NCBI GenBank assembly: GCA_902496595.1
Contig: CABVBV010000144.1
Span: 1 to 5,241, forward strand
DNA from: an uncultured Eubacteriales bacterium
GTDB lineage: Bacteria; Bacillota; Clostridia; Oscillospirales; Oscillospiraceae
Reading direction: 5' to 3'
Length of the DNA stretch: 5,241 nucleotides
Below, one piece after another: positions 1-4,672 of the stretch. The position numbers and the translations under genes were made by a program. The number at the start of each line of letters is the position of its first letter. The first letter of the stretch is position 1. The notes under the pieces were generated by a model. That model did not search any database, was not told where the DNA came from, and saw only the letters and a program-made list of their open reading frames with translations.

Positions 1-20
1 CGCAAAACCGAAAACCCACT

Positions 21-56
21 AAAAGCGGGAGCTCCAGTTACGGAGCTCCCGCTTTG
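21..56 (-). terminator. rho-independent terminator of spoVT
   Basis: A perfect 11-bp stem (GCGGGAGCTCC at 25-35 pairing with 42-52) encloses a 6-base loop. It starts 22 bases past the spoVT stop codon in the direction of transcription. On the minus strand the stem is followed directly by TTTT (complement of 21-24), and on the plus strand by TTTG, so it could also stop weak plus-strand transcription. The location and the T-run on the minus strand assign it to spoVT, which therefore appears to be the last gene of its transcript. Confidence 0.9.
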
Positions 57-73
57 TTTCATATGCTCCCGGC

Positions 74-616
74 TCAGCTCTCCATCTGCTTGCCTAGAAA
101 GGCGGCGACGGTTTGGGCCAGCTTAAATTCCACCTCGCCGGAGGGAGGGGAGTTTTTGGCCGAGGCGAAGATCACGCAGCCCATGAGGTCGCCCTCCGAG
201 ATGACGGGCGCGGCGACGGAGACGCAAAAGCCGCTCTCGGAATCGGTAACGGGCACCGCAGCGCCGCCCGACTCGTGGCGGTAGACGCGGCGGGACTCCA
301 TGATCTGCTCGAGCTCGGTGGAGACGCGCTTTTCAAAGAGCTCGCGCCTGCCGCCGCCGGCGACGGCGATGACGGAATCCCGGTCGCAGACGGCTGCGAT
401 GCAGTCGGTGGACTTGTGGAGCGAGTCGCAGATCTGCGCCGCAAAGTCGGAGAGCTCGCCGATGGGCGAGTACTTTTTAAAGATGACCTCCCCGTCCTTA
501 TCCGTAAAAATCTCCAGCGGGTCGCCCTCGCGGATGCGCATGGTGCGGCGGATCTCTTTGGGGATGACTACACGGCCCAGGTCGTCTATCCGCCTGACTA
601 TGCCGGTCGCTTTCAT
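74..616 (-). CDS. spoVT: stage V sporulation protein T (AbrB-type regulator with GAF-like domain)
   Basis: A 180-residue protein, close to the 178 residues of Bacillus subtilis SpoVT. The N-terminal swapped-hairpin AbrB/SpoVT DNA-binding domain covers about residues 1-50 and opens with the family signature MKATGIVRRIDDLGRVVIPK. The rest, about 55-180, corresponds to the GAF-like sensory domain of SpoVT. In Bacillus, SpoVT is made in the forespore under sigma G and tunes other sigma-G genes that affect spore coat, germination and resistance; the same role is inferred here. The start is fixed by AGGAGG at 625-630, 8 bases before ATG. The gene has a candidate sigma-G promoter upstream and its own terminator downstream, so it is probably monocistronic. 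No residue loss or frameshift is visible. It marks the organism as an endospore former or a recent descendant of one. Confidence 0.95.
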   Translation of the reverse strand: MKATGIVRRIDDLGRVVIPKEIRRTMRIREGDPLEIFTDKDGEVIFKKYSPIGELSDFAAQICDSLHKSTDCIAAVCDRDSVIAVAGGGRRELFEKRVSTELEQIMESRRVYRHESGGAAVPVTDSESGFCVSVAAPVISEGDLMGCVIFASAKNSPPSGEVEFKLAQTVAAFLGKQMES

Positions 617-654
617 TTTCTTTTCCTCCTGCCTTTATTTCTTTTCGCAGGAAT

Positions 655-683
655 TAGTATCCGCAGTTTCACTTTGCCTATGC
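655..683 (-). promoter_or_regulatory. candidate sigma-G promoter of spoVT
   Basis: Read on the minus strand there is GCATA (679-683), a 17-base spacer, then GATACTA (655-661). The B. subtilis sigma-G pattern, as I know it, is GHATR, 17-18 bases, then CATWHTA. The -35 matches fully and the -10 matches at six of seven positions. Transcription would begin near base 648, giving a leader of about 30 bases that carries the ribosome binding site. spoVT is a known sigma-G target in Bacillus, which supports the call. No equally good sigma-A promoter is obvious here. Confidence 0.6.
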
Positions 684-709
684 GCAGCCCAAAATTTGGC
701 GGCGGGCGG

Positions 710-721
710 ACGCAGCTGCGT
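710..721. repeat. perfect 12-bp palindrome upstream of spoVT
   Basis: ACGCAGCTGCGT reads identically on both strands. It lies about 27 bases upstream of the candidate spoVT -35 box, where an activator or repressor site could be placed. Nothing else links it to a regulator. A palindrome of this length in GC-rich DNA can occur by chance. Confidence 0.25.
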
Positions 722-738
722 GAGTTCTGCGGAAACTG

Positions 739-906
739 TTAGGAAACCAGAATCCCTGAGCCAAATCTGTTGACCTTCTTCCCAAGTTCCTTGATGTCAT
801 TGCAATCCACACACCCCATGTGTGGTACGACAGCAACGACAGTCCCGGCGCCAATGCTCATGTGCCAGAACGAAACACGCAATAACAACAATATGATTGA
901 CAGCAT
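739..906 (-). CDS. possible small unrecognised protein (55 aa), weak
   Basis: An open frame of 55 codons on the minus strand runs from ATG at 906 to TAA at 739. It begins with a hydrophobic stretch (MLSIILLLLRVSFWH) and continues with a more ordinary sequence containing GCVDC, a CxxC-like pair, and ending GSGILVS. An internal ATG at 859-861 would give 40 residues. No good ribosome binding site precedes either start; only GGAATAGTGG stands before the first. I do not recognise it. It may be a real small gene, the 3' remnant of a longer gene on the accessory patch, or a chance frame. It runs head-to-head with the HTH gene and would read toward spoVT. Confidence 0.2.
   Translation of the reverse strand: MLSIILLLLRVSFWHMSIGAGTVVAVVPHMGCVDCNDIKELGKKVNRFGSGILVS
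807..825. repeat. short hairpin in the gene-poor stretch
   Basis: CCACACA (807-813) and TGTGTGG (819-825) form a perfect 7-bp stem with a 5-base loop. No T-run follows on either strand, so it is not a standard terminator. It falls inside the weak minus-strand reading frame. The surrounding bases from about 742 to 930 hold nothing else I can support. Confidence 0.25.
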
Positions 907-934
907 CCACTATTCCATAGCAACAGCGAGTTGC

Positions 935-963
935 TTGTTAAAACAGGGTTTTAAATTTATAAT
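935..963 (+). promoter_or_regulatory. sigma-A promoter of the HTH gene
   Basis: TTGTTA (935-940), a 17-base spacer, and a perfect TATAAT (958-963). Transcription would start near 970, leaving a leader of only about 20 bases that contains the AGGAGGG ribosome binding site. The spacing is optimal and the -10 is consensus, so this should be a strong vegetative promoter unless repressed by the dyad lying in its spacer. Confidence 0.75.
938..954. promoter_or_regulatory. operator-like dyad in the promoter spacer
   Basis: TTAAAAC-AGG-GTTTTAA is a perfect inverted repeat with 7-bp arms around a 3-base centre. It overlaps the -35 box by three bases and fills most of the spacer of the HTH gene promoter. 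A dimer of a small XRE-type repressor bound here would block RNA polymerase, which suggests autoregulation by the protein encoded immediately downstream. The dyad is seen directly; the identity of its binder is inferred. Confidence 0.5.
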
Positions 964-991
964 AGATAATAACATATTAGGAGGGACAGGC

Positions 992-1435
992 ATGGAGACT
1001 CGAGAAATCCTCAAGAATTTGCGTGAAAAAAACAATCTTACACAGGAAGAATTGGCAGAGCGGATGCAAGTTACCAGACAGGCGGTTAGCCGCTGGGAAA
1101 CAGGGGAAACGCAGCCAAATACAGATACATTAAAATTGCTGTCGCAGGTTTTTGATGTATCGATCAACACGCTGTTAGGTTCTCCGCGACAACTTATTTG
1201 TCAGTGCTGCGGAATGCCATTGAATGAGGATGGTCTGATCAGCCGAGAACCGGATGGAAGCTATAACGAGGACTATTGTAAATGGTGCTATACTGATGGA
1301 AAATTTGCTTATCAGTCTAAGGAATTTTTGCTGGATTATCTGGTTGCGAATATGCCCAACCCGGACAACGCAGATGAAGAAACCAGACGCGATAAGTTTG
1401 ATTTGTATCTTTCGCAGTTAAAGCATTGGAAATAA
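992..1435 (+). CDS. XRE-family HTH regulator with C-terminal zinc ribbon
   Basis: A 147-residue protein. Residues about 5-63 form an XRE/Cro-type helix-turn-helix (LTQEELAERMQVTRQAVSRW is typical, with the recognition helix near 28-36). Residues 70-99 form a putative zinc ribbon of the kind starting CxxCGMPL, with C70-x-x-C73 and C96-x-x-C99 as likely metal ligands and an extra C72. The rest is an acidic helical tail ending LSQLKHWK. The frame is open upstream to 770, but AGGAGGG at 979-985, six bases before the ATG at 992, and the consensus promoter decide this start. It probably represses its own promoter through the dyad at 938-954. Such proteins are common single-gene regulators in Firmicutes; the ligand, whether zinc itself, redox or something else, is unknown. 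Codon use is AT-richer than that of its neighbours, suggesting acquisition. No partner gene is obvious. Confidence 0.85.
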   Translation: METREILKNLREKNNLTQEELAERMQVTRQAVSRWETGETQPNTDTLKLLSQVFDVSINTLLGSPRQLICQCCGMPLNEDGLISREPDGSYNEDYCKWCYTDGKFAYQSKEFLLDYLVANMPNPDNADEETRRDKFDLYLSQLKHWK

Positions 1436-1460
1436 CTTTATCTTCATAGATTTTAACGCA

Positions 1461-1539
1461 CAGCAAAGCCAGTCGAGCCAGTCAACTGTCAAGGCGAACG
1501 GGCAACGCCCGCAGTTGACAGCCCCGCCTGCCTTTGCTG
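1461..1539. repeat. large imperfect inverted repeat / stem-loop with nested hairpin
   Basis: The arms 1461-1488 and 1512-1539 are 28 bases each. They are complementary at 23 of 28 positions by my alignment, without gaps. The outermost eight (CAGCAAAG / CTTTGCTG) and innermost eight (GTCAACTG / CAGTTGAC) are perfect. The 23-base centre contains a further perfect hairpin, CGGGC-AAC-GCCCG (1499-1511), directly against the right arm. As RNA this would be a long, very stable stem; as DNA it could extrude as a cruciform. No T-run follows, so it is not a simple terminator. Options are a structured leader for the small ORF at 1611, a transfer-origin or replication-origin hairpin, or the end of a mobile element. 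It begins 26 bases after the HTH gene stop. Confidence 0.7.
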
Positions 1540-1551
1540 GTGAACAGACAA

Positions 1552-1580
1552 GGGGCGACAGCAAGGAGTGCTGCCGCCCC
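1552..1580. repeat. second GC-rich hairpin before the broken ORF
   Basis: GGGGCGACAGCA (1552-1563) pairs with TGCTGCCGCCCC (1569-1580), giving 11 of 12 pairs with one A-C mismatch and a 5-base loop. It stands 13 bases after the end of the large stem-loop and 12 bases before the purine-rich ribosome-binding-site-like stretch at 1593-1602. Its first bases, GGGGC (1552-1556), could also pair with GCCCC at 1521-1525, part of the large stem. The two structures could therefore exclude each other, as in attenuator-type leaders. There is no T-run after it. Confidence 0.5.
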
Positions 1581-1610
1581 GCACTATTATTCAGAGAGGG
1601 GGAAATTTCA

Positions 1611-1844
1611 CTTGATCATCTGACAGAGGTGCGCGCCGCCATAGCCGACCTGGCCGCCCGATTCAAAATGGCTGCCGTTACTGAGAGCTATGTTCTTTGC
1701 TTGTCTGCTTGAAAATATACCCTCTCTGCCCTTCCTCACCCTAGAGATGTACCGCCTCAGACGCTTGAAGGCGCGGAAGCGAAGCCTATTCATTATCGTG
1801 AGATTCCGGATGAGAAATCTGCCGAGACTACTGGAATATCCTGA
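1611..1844 (+). pseudogene. decayed small ORF with in-frame TGA, unrecognised
   Basis: The frame reads DHLTEVRAAIADLAARFKMA and goes on to LCLSA, then meets TGA at 1710-1712. It resumes in the same frame as KYTLSALPHPRDVPPQTLEG and runs through PIHYREIPDEKSAE to TGA at 1842-1844. Both halves have protein-like composition, so a single nonsense change in a gene of about 77 codons is the simplest reading. A GAGGGGG stretch ending at 1602 sits 8 bases before the codon CTT at 1611, exactly where an ATG would be expected, so the start codon also seems lost. An upstream TTG at 1515 keeps the frame open but would run through the hairpin at 1552-1580, and I consider it unlikely. The last codons overlap the 3' end of the convergent glucanase gene, so the genuine end may lie just before 1828. 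I do not recognise the family; an accessory-element origin is a guess from context. Confidence 0.45.
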
Positions 1845-2613
1845 TATAGTCCAGCCGGAACTCTGCGGGCAGGTCGGCCGTTACCCGGCCCTTCGCCTGC
1901 TCGTCAAAGGAGCCGCCGACTGCGAGATTTATGAGCAGGTAAAAGGGCCTGTCGAATGGGGCGGGATGCTCCATTCCAGCCATGCCGGAGCTCCAGGAGC
2001 TTGTCGCGGCGTAGACCCTGCCGTCGACCAGCCAGCTTATCCATCCGGGCTCCCAGACGACCTCGTAGACGTGGAAGCTGTCTATGCCGGCGTCCTTGGG
2101 CAGCTCGGCCTCGTATTCCTGATGAGTATTCAGGGGATATGCGCCTCCGTAATGTATGGTGCCGAACACCCTGTCTGGCAGGCGGCCCTTTGCCTCCAGC
2201 AGATCCAGCTCGCCCGAGGCCGCCCATGGGCCGTATTCCTCCGATTCGGGCAGCATCCACACCGCGGGCCACAGCCCGACTCCCAGCGGGCAGCTGGCCC
2301 GAAACTCTATGCGGCCGTATGTAAAGGAGAATTTGCCCCGCGTGTCTATCCGCGCCGAGGTATACCCGTACCTCATGCCGAACTGCTCAGGCGATCTCTC
2401 CTTCTTTGCAACGAGGTGCAGGCAGCTGCCTCCGAACCTGACATTCTCGCCGCTTCCGGTGTAGTATTGCAGTTCGCGGTTGCCCCAGCCGGGCACGACG
2501 GGGTCGCCATTCGCGTCGACCTGCCAGTTCCCAGTCCTGTAACTCCACTTTGCCATATCCAGCTCGGAGCCGTCAAAATCGTCTTCCCAGATCAGCTTCT
2601 CGTAGGTCTGCAT
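1828..2613 (-). CDS. intracellular GH16 beta-glucanase, laminarinase type
   Basis: A glycoside hydrolase family 16 enzyme of 261 residues, predicted to hydrolyse beta-1,3- or mixed beta-1,3/1,4-glucan with retention of configuration. In the 263-residue numbering from the upstream ATG, the catalytic motif ELDLLE lies at 137-142. E137 is the nucleophile, D139 the assisting acid and E142 the acid/base. The extra residue in ExDxxE is the laminarinase form, unlike the shorter ExDxE of lichenases. Typical surroundings are WEDDFDG (11-17), GNRELQYYT (46-54), LWPAVWMLP (116-124), TIHYGG (154-159) and the C-terminal strand LDYIRIFQ. There is no signal peptide and no binding module, so it should act in the cytoplasm on imported oligosaccharides. 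GGAGG at 2622-2626 is 8 bases from the ATG at 2613 but only 2 from the ATG at 2619, so I chose 2613. It is divergent from the ABC transporter. Beta-galactanase-like specificities also exist in GH16, so the substrate is not certain. Confidence 0.9.
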   Translation of the reverse strand: MQTYEKLIWEDDFDGSELDMAKWSYRTGNWQVDANGDPVVPGWGNRELQYYTGSGENVRFGGSCLHLVAKKERSPEQFGMRYGYTSARIDTRGKFSFTYGRIEFRASCPLGVGLWPAVWMLPESEEYGPWAASGELDLLEAKGRLPDRVFGTIHYGGAYPLNTHQEYEAELPKDAGIDSFHVYEVVWEPGWISWLVDGRVYAATSSWSSGMAGMEHPAPFDRPFYLLINLAVGGSFDEQAKGRVTADLPAEFRLDYIRIFQ

Positions 2614-2645
2614 CCGCATATCCTCCAGTCCGCGTTCCTGGCTTT

Positions 2646-2674
2646 AGTGTAATAGGCACAAAGTGCTCTGTCAA
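2646..2674 (-). promoter_or_regulatory. promoter of the GH16 gene
   Basis: On the minus strand there is a consensus TTGACA (2669-2674), a 17-base spacer, and TACACT (2646-2651), which has four of six -10 matches. Transcription would start around 2640, giving a leader of about 27 bases with the GGAGG ribosome binding site. The perfect -35 with a weaker -10 fits a regulated sigma-A promoter. A short dyad, GCAC-AAA-GTGC (2656-2666), lies in the spacer. Confidence 0.65.
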
Positions 2675-2678
2675 CAGA
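2667..2678. promoter_or_regulatory. operator-like dyad over the glucanase -35 box
   Basis: TCTGT-CA-ACAGA is a perfect inverted repeat with 5-bp arms. It covers the whole -35 box of the glucanase promoter (2669-2674) and stands next to the GCAC/GTGC dyad at 2656-2666. A repressor bound here would block the promoter. With arms this short the case rests mainly on position. Confidence 0.35.
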
Positions 2679-2707
2679 ACCTAAAATATTGGGATATGAC
2701 CTAAAAT
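2679..2707. promoter_or_regulatory. tandem 9-bp direct repeats between the divergent promoters
   Basis: ACCTAAAAT occurs at 2679-2687 and again at 2699-2707, start-to-start 20 bases apart, about two helical turns. The pair lies just upstream of the glucanase -35 box (4 bases away) and just upstream of the proposed transporter -35 box (7 bases away). Direct-repeat half-sites on one face of the helix, abutting a -35 box, are the usual layout for AraC-type activators. Transporters of this LplB/YtcP class are often controlled by YesN-like AraC response regulators. No such regulator is in the window, so the assignment is inferred. Confidence 0.5.
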
Positions 2708-2714
2708 GGGGGCG

Positions 2715-2743
2715 TTGTTTCCGCCGAGCCGCTTTGTTATCCT
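2715..2743 (+). promoter_or_regulatory. possible promoter of the transporter operon
   Basis: TTGTTT (2715-2720), 17 bases, then TATCCT (2738-2743). Both boxes are imperfect, with three and four of six matches, but the spacing is ideal and it is the best candidate I see before the first permease. A weak promoter with direct repeats immediately upstream would suit activator-dependent induction. Confidence 0.4.
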
Positions 2744-2768
2744 AAAGTCGCAGGGGGTGTGACGGAAA

Positions 2769-3722
2769 ATGAGATCTCAGGAGGCAAGTATAAAGCCGCG
2801 GCTCTCGGAGCGTCTGGCCCGCACGGGCAAGGAGTTCTGGAAGCAGAGGCAGCTTCAGGCCATGGTGTGGCCCGGCATCATATGGATGGCGGTATTCAGC
2901 TACATACCCCTGGTATTCCTCTATATCGCCTTTACGGACTACCGCATATCCGTGCCGCTGTTTGAAAACGACTTCGTAGGGCTCAAGCACTTCATAGCCT
3001 TCCTCACGGACGACAGGTTCTGGAGGGCGGTCTACAACACTCTGGGCCTGAGCCTGCTGAGGATAACGATAGGCTTCTGCATCCCCATCATCCTCGCCCT
3101 GCTGCTCAACGAGCTGCGCTGCGAGAGGTTCAAAAAGCTTGTTCAGACCGTGTCGTACCTGCCGCACTTCATCTCCTGGGCCATATTCGGAGGCATATTG
3201 CTCTCCTGGATGTCCGAGTCGGGCATCTTCAACCAGCTGGCGATTTCGCTGGGGCTCCAGGACAAGGCGATACTGTATAACGGCGACCCGGACAACTTCT
3301 GGATGATAGCCTTCCTCTCCGACACGCTCAAGGAGATGGGCTGGAACGCCATAATATACCTGGCCGCGATAACCAGCATCGACCCGGAGCTTTACGAGGC
3401 CGCCGAGCTGGACGGAGCGGGCAGGTTCCAGAGGATGTGGCATATCACCATCCAGTGCATCCGACCGACCATCGCCCTGCTCTTCATTCTCGCCGTAAGC
3501 GGCTGCCTGAGCAGCAACTTCGACCAGGTCTTCTTCCTGAGCAACTCGGCGAATATGTCCCGTTCCGAGACGCTTGACCTCTACATCTACAACATGGGCA
3601 TCGTCTCCGGGCGCTTCTCCTTCTCCACTGCGGTGCTGTTTTTCAGGAGCATCATCTCCTACGCCCTGCTGAGGCTGTGCAACTTCACCTCCGTGAAACT
3701 CACGGGCGAGAGCATCATTTGA
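2769..3722 (+). CDS. CUT1 sugar ABC transporter permease, LplB family
   Basis: A 317-residue inner-membrane subunit that, with the next gene product, forms the channel of an oligosaccharide importer. Hydrophobic segments are visible at about 33-55, 95-116, 128-148, 177-200, 233-250 and 284-304, the six expected for the family. The cytoplasmic EAA loop that contacts the ATPase starts EAAELDGA at 210-217 and continues to P233. YLPHFISW (130-137) with the following GGIL, and the late GRFSFSTAV (281-289), are typical of the LplB branch. The start ATG follows AGGGGGTG (2752-2759) by 9 bases. The length is normal and the gene looks intact. It opens the operon, and its stop codon overlaps the ribosome binding site of the second permease, so the two are translated together. 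The substrate is not readable from a permease alone; the GH16 neighbour suggests a beta-glucan fragment. Confidence 0.92.
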   Translation: MRSQEASIKPRLSERLARTGKEFWKQRQLQAMVWPGIIWMAVFSYIPLVFLYIAFTDYRISVPLFENDFVGLKHFIAFLTDDRFWRAVYNTLGLSLLRITIGFCIPIILALLLNELRCERFKKLVQTVSYLPHFISWAIFGGILLSWMSESGIFNQLAISLGLQDKAILYNGDPDNFWMIAFLSDTLKEMGWNAIIYLAAITSIDPELYEAAELDGAGRFQRMWHITIQCIRPTIALLFILAVSGCLSSNFDQVFFLSNSANMSRSETLDLYIYNMGIVSGRFSFSTAVLFFRSIISYALLRLCNFTSVKLTGESII

Positions 3723-3734
3723 GGAGGACGGAAC

Positions 3735-4610
3735 ATGAGGACTCACACCAAAAAGACCGCTTTCGACTACATCATCGTCGTCATTCTCCTGCTCGTCTGC
3801 TTTGCCTGCGTCTATCCCATGTGGTACATAGGCGTGAACTCCTTCGCCGCGCCCGAGGTCGCGAACAGGGGCGCCTCGGCCTGGTGGCCCTCGGCCTTCA
3901 GCCTCGACGCGTACAAGGTCGTGTTTGAGAACGAGTACATACTTTCGGGCTTCAAGATAACCATCCTGCGCACGGTGGTGGCCACGATCACACACGTGCT
4001 GTTCACCTCCATGGTGGCCTACGCGATGAGCCGTCCGGGGCTTATAGGCAAAAAGGTCTACATGAAGATCGCCATGATAACGATGTTCTTCAACGGCGGG
4101 CTCATACCGAACTTCATCCTGATGATAAAGCTCGGGCTCTACGACAGCTTCTGGGTCTACATCCTGCCCGGTATGTTCACCTTCTACAACATGGTCATCT
4201 TCATGAGCTTTTTCCGGACGATACCGGAGTCGCTCATCGAGAGTGCGCGGCTGGACGGGGCCTCGGAGTTCCGCATCTACTGGAGCATCGTCCTGCCGAA
4301 CTCAAGGCCGGTCATAGCGACTATCGGGCTGTTCACGGCGGTCTACCACTGGAACGACTACTATCAGGGCATAGTCTACGTCCAGGACAAGGCGCTGGAA
4401 CCGCTGCAGACCATACTCTACAAGCTGCTGGCAGAGACGAGCATGACCTCGGCCCAGCAGCAGGCGATGCTCGCCCTCGGAGGCGAGACCACCTCGGCGA
4501 CGGTCAAATTCGCTGCGATGGTCGTGGGTGCGCTGCCCATCATCTGCCTGTACCCCTTCATCCAGAAGCACCTTGTAAAAGGCGTCATGCTCGGCGCCAT
4601 CAAGGGCTGA
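3735..4610 (+). CDS. CUT1 sugar ABC transporter permease, YtcP/LplC family
   Basis: A 291-residue partner permease. Hydrophobic segments lie at about 11-33, 78-97, 109-131, 139-160, 193-206 and 258-275. The EAA loop reads ESARLDGA at 169-176 and runs on to IVLPNSRP (185-192), giving the contact surface for the ATPase. FFNGGLIPNFILMIKLGL (118-135) and the C-terminal KGVMLGAIKG are hallmarks of the YtcP branch of the family. AGGAGG (3722-3727) overlaps the stop of the preceding permease and sits 7 bases before this ATG; the gap between the genes is 12 bases. In B. subtilis, related permeases import plant cell-wall oligosaccharides using the shared ATPase MsmX. No ATPase gene lies in this window, so the same borrowing is likely here. 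The gene appears intact. Confidence 0.93.
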   Translation: MRTHTKKTAFDYIIVVILLLVCFACVYPMWYIGVNSFAAPEVANRGASAWWPSAFSLDAYKVVFENEYILSGFKITILRTVVATITHVLFTSMVAYAMSRPGLIGKKVYMKIAMITMFFNGGLIPNFILMIKLGLYDSFWVYILPGMFTFYNMVIFMSFFRTIPESLIESARLDGASEFRIYWSIVLPNSRPVIATIGLFTAVYHWNDYYQGIVYVQDKALEPLQTILYKLLAETSMTSAQQQAMLALGGETTSATVKFAAMVVGALPIICLYPFIQKHLVKGVMLGAIKG

Positions 4611-4623
4611 ACCCCGTATTCGG

Positions 4624-4640
4624 CGCGGCGAAGGGCCGCG
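4624..4640 (+). repeat. intercistronic hairpin between permease and binding-protein genes
   Basis: CGCGGC (4624-4629) and GCCGCG (4635-4640) form a perfect 6-bp GC stem with a 5-base loop, 13 bases after the permease stop. No T-run follows (the sequence goes on TGGACATAAAAG), so it should not act as an intrinsic terminator. In solute-binding-protein operons, intercistronic stem-loops can stabilise or process the mRNA so that the binding protein is made in excess; that role is inferred here. Confidence 0.4.
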
Positions 4641-4672
4641 TGGACATAAAAGAGAAGAAAGGAATGTAAAAG

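Larger units (their letters stand above)
742..1827. other. probable accessory insertion between spoVT and the glucanase
   Basis: This stretch differs from both flanks. The HTH gene uses GAA for 10 of 14 glutamates, against 1 of 13 in the first permease downstream, and its promoter and leader are AT-rich. The patch also contains a large stem-loop, a broken ORF, and sequence that continues up to the glucanase stop codon. It has no recognisable integrase, transposase or complete element ends. The limits given are approximate: the left one is just upstream of the spoVT control region, the right one is the end of the glucanase gene. The insertion itself is an inference. Confidence 0.35.

Noticed and set aside
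770..991. N-terminal extension of the HTH protein by 74 residues from an upstream start.
   Set aside because: It would cross the promoter, its dyad and the ribosome binding site. The extension has no domain character, and family members begin at the HTH.
1461..1539. Integron attC site as an explanation of the large inverted repeat.
   Set aside because: The arm ends do not show the RYYYAAC / GTTRRRY core sites, and no integron integrase or cassette array is present.
828..1564. CGACAGCAA is repeated at 828-836 and 1556-1564.
   Set aside because: A single shared 9-mer with no similar flanks; no support for a duplicated element.
763..1821. AAATCTG occurs at 763-769 and 1815-1821, near both limits of the proposed insertion, as a possible target-site duplication.
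   Set aside because: Seven bases at loosely defined boundaries are expected by chance, and the right copy lies inside the broken ORF, not at a clear element end.
1690..2652. Plus-strand open frame of 320 codons opposite the glucanase.
   Set aside because: It runs antisense to a well-supported GH16 gene and shows no domain of its own.
2620..2768. Catabolite-repression (cre) site in the divergent control region.
   Set aside because: I looked for a TGNAARCGNWWNCA-like sequence and saw no acceptable match.
2742..3995. Long minus-strand open frame of 417 codons opposite the first permease.
   Set aside because: It is a shadow of GC-rich coding sequence: charged, repetitive composition, no domains, and the plus strand encodes two clear permeases.
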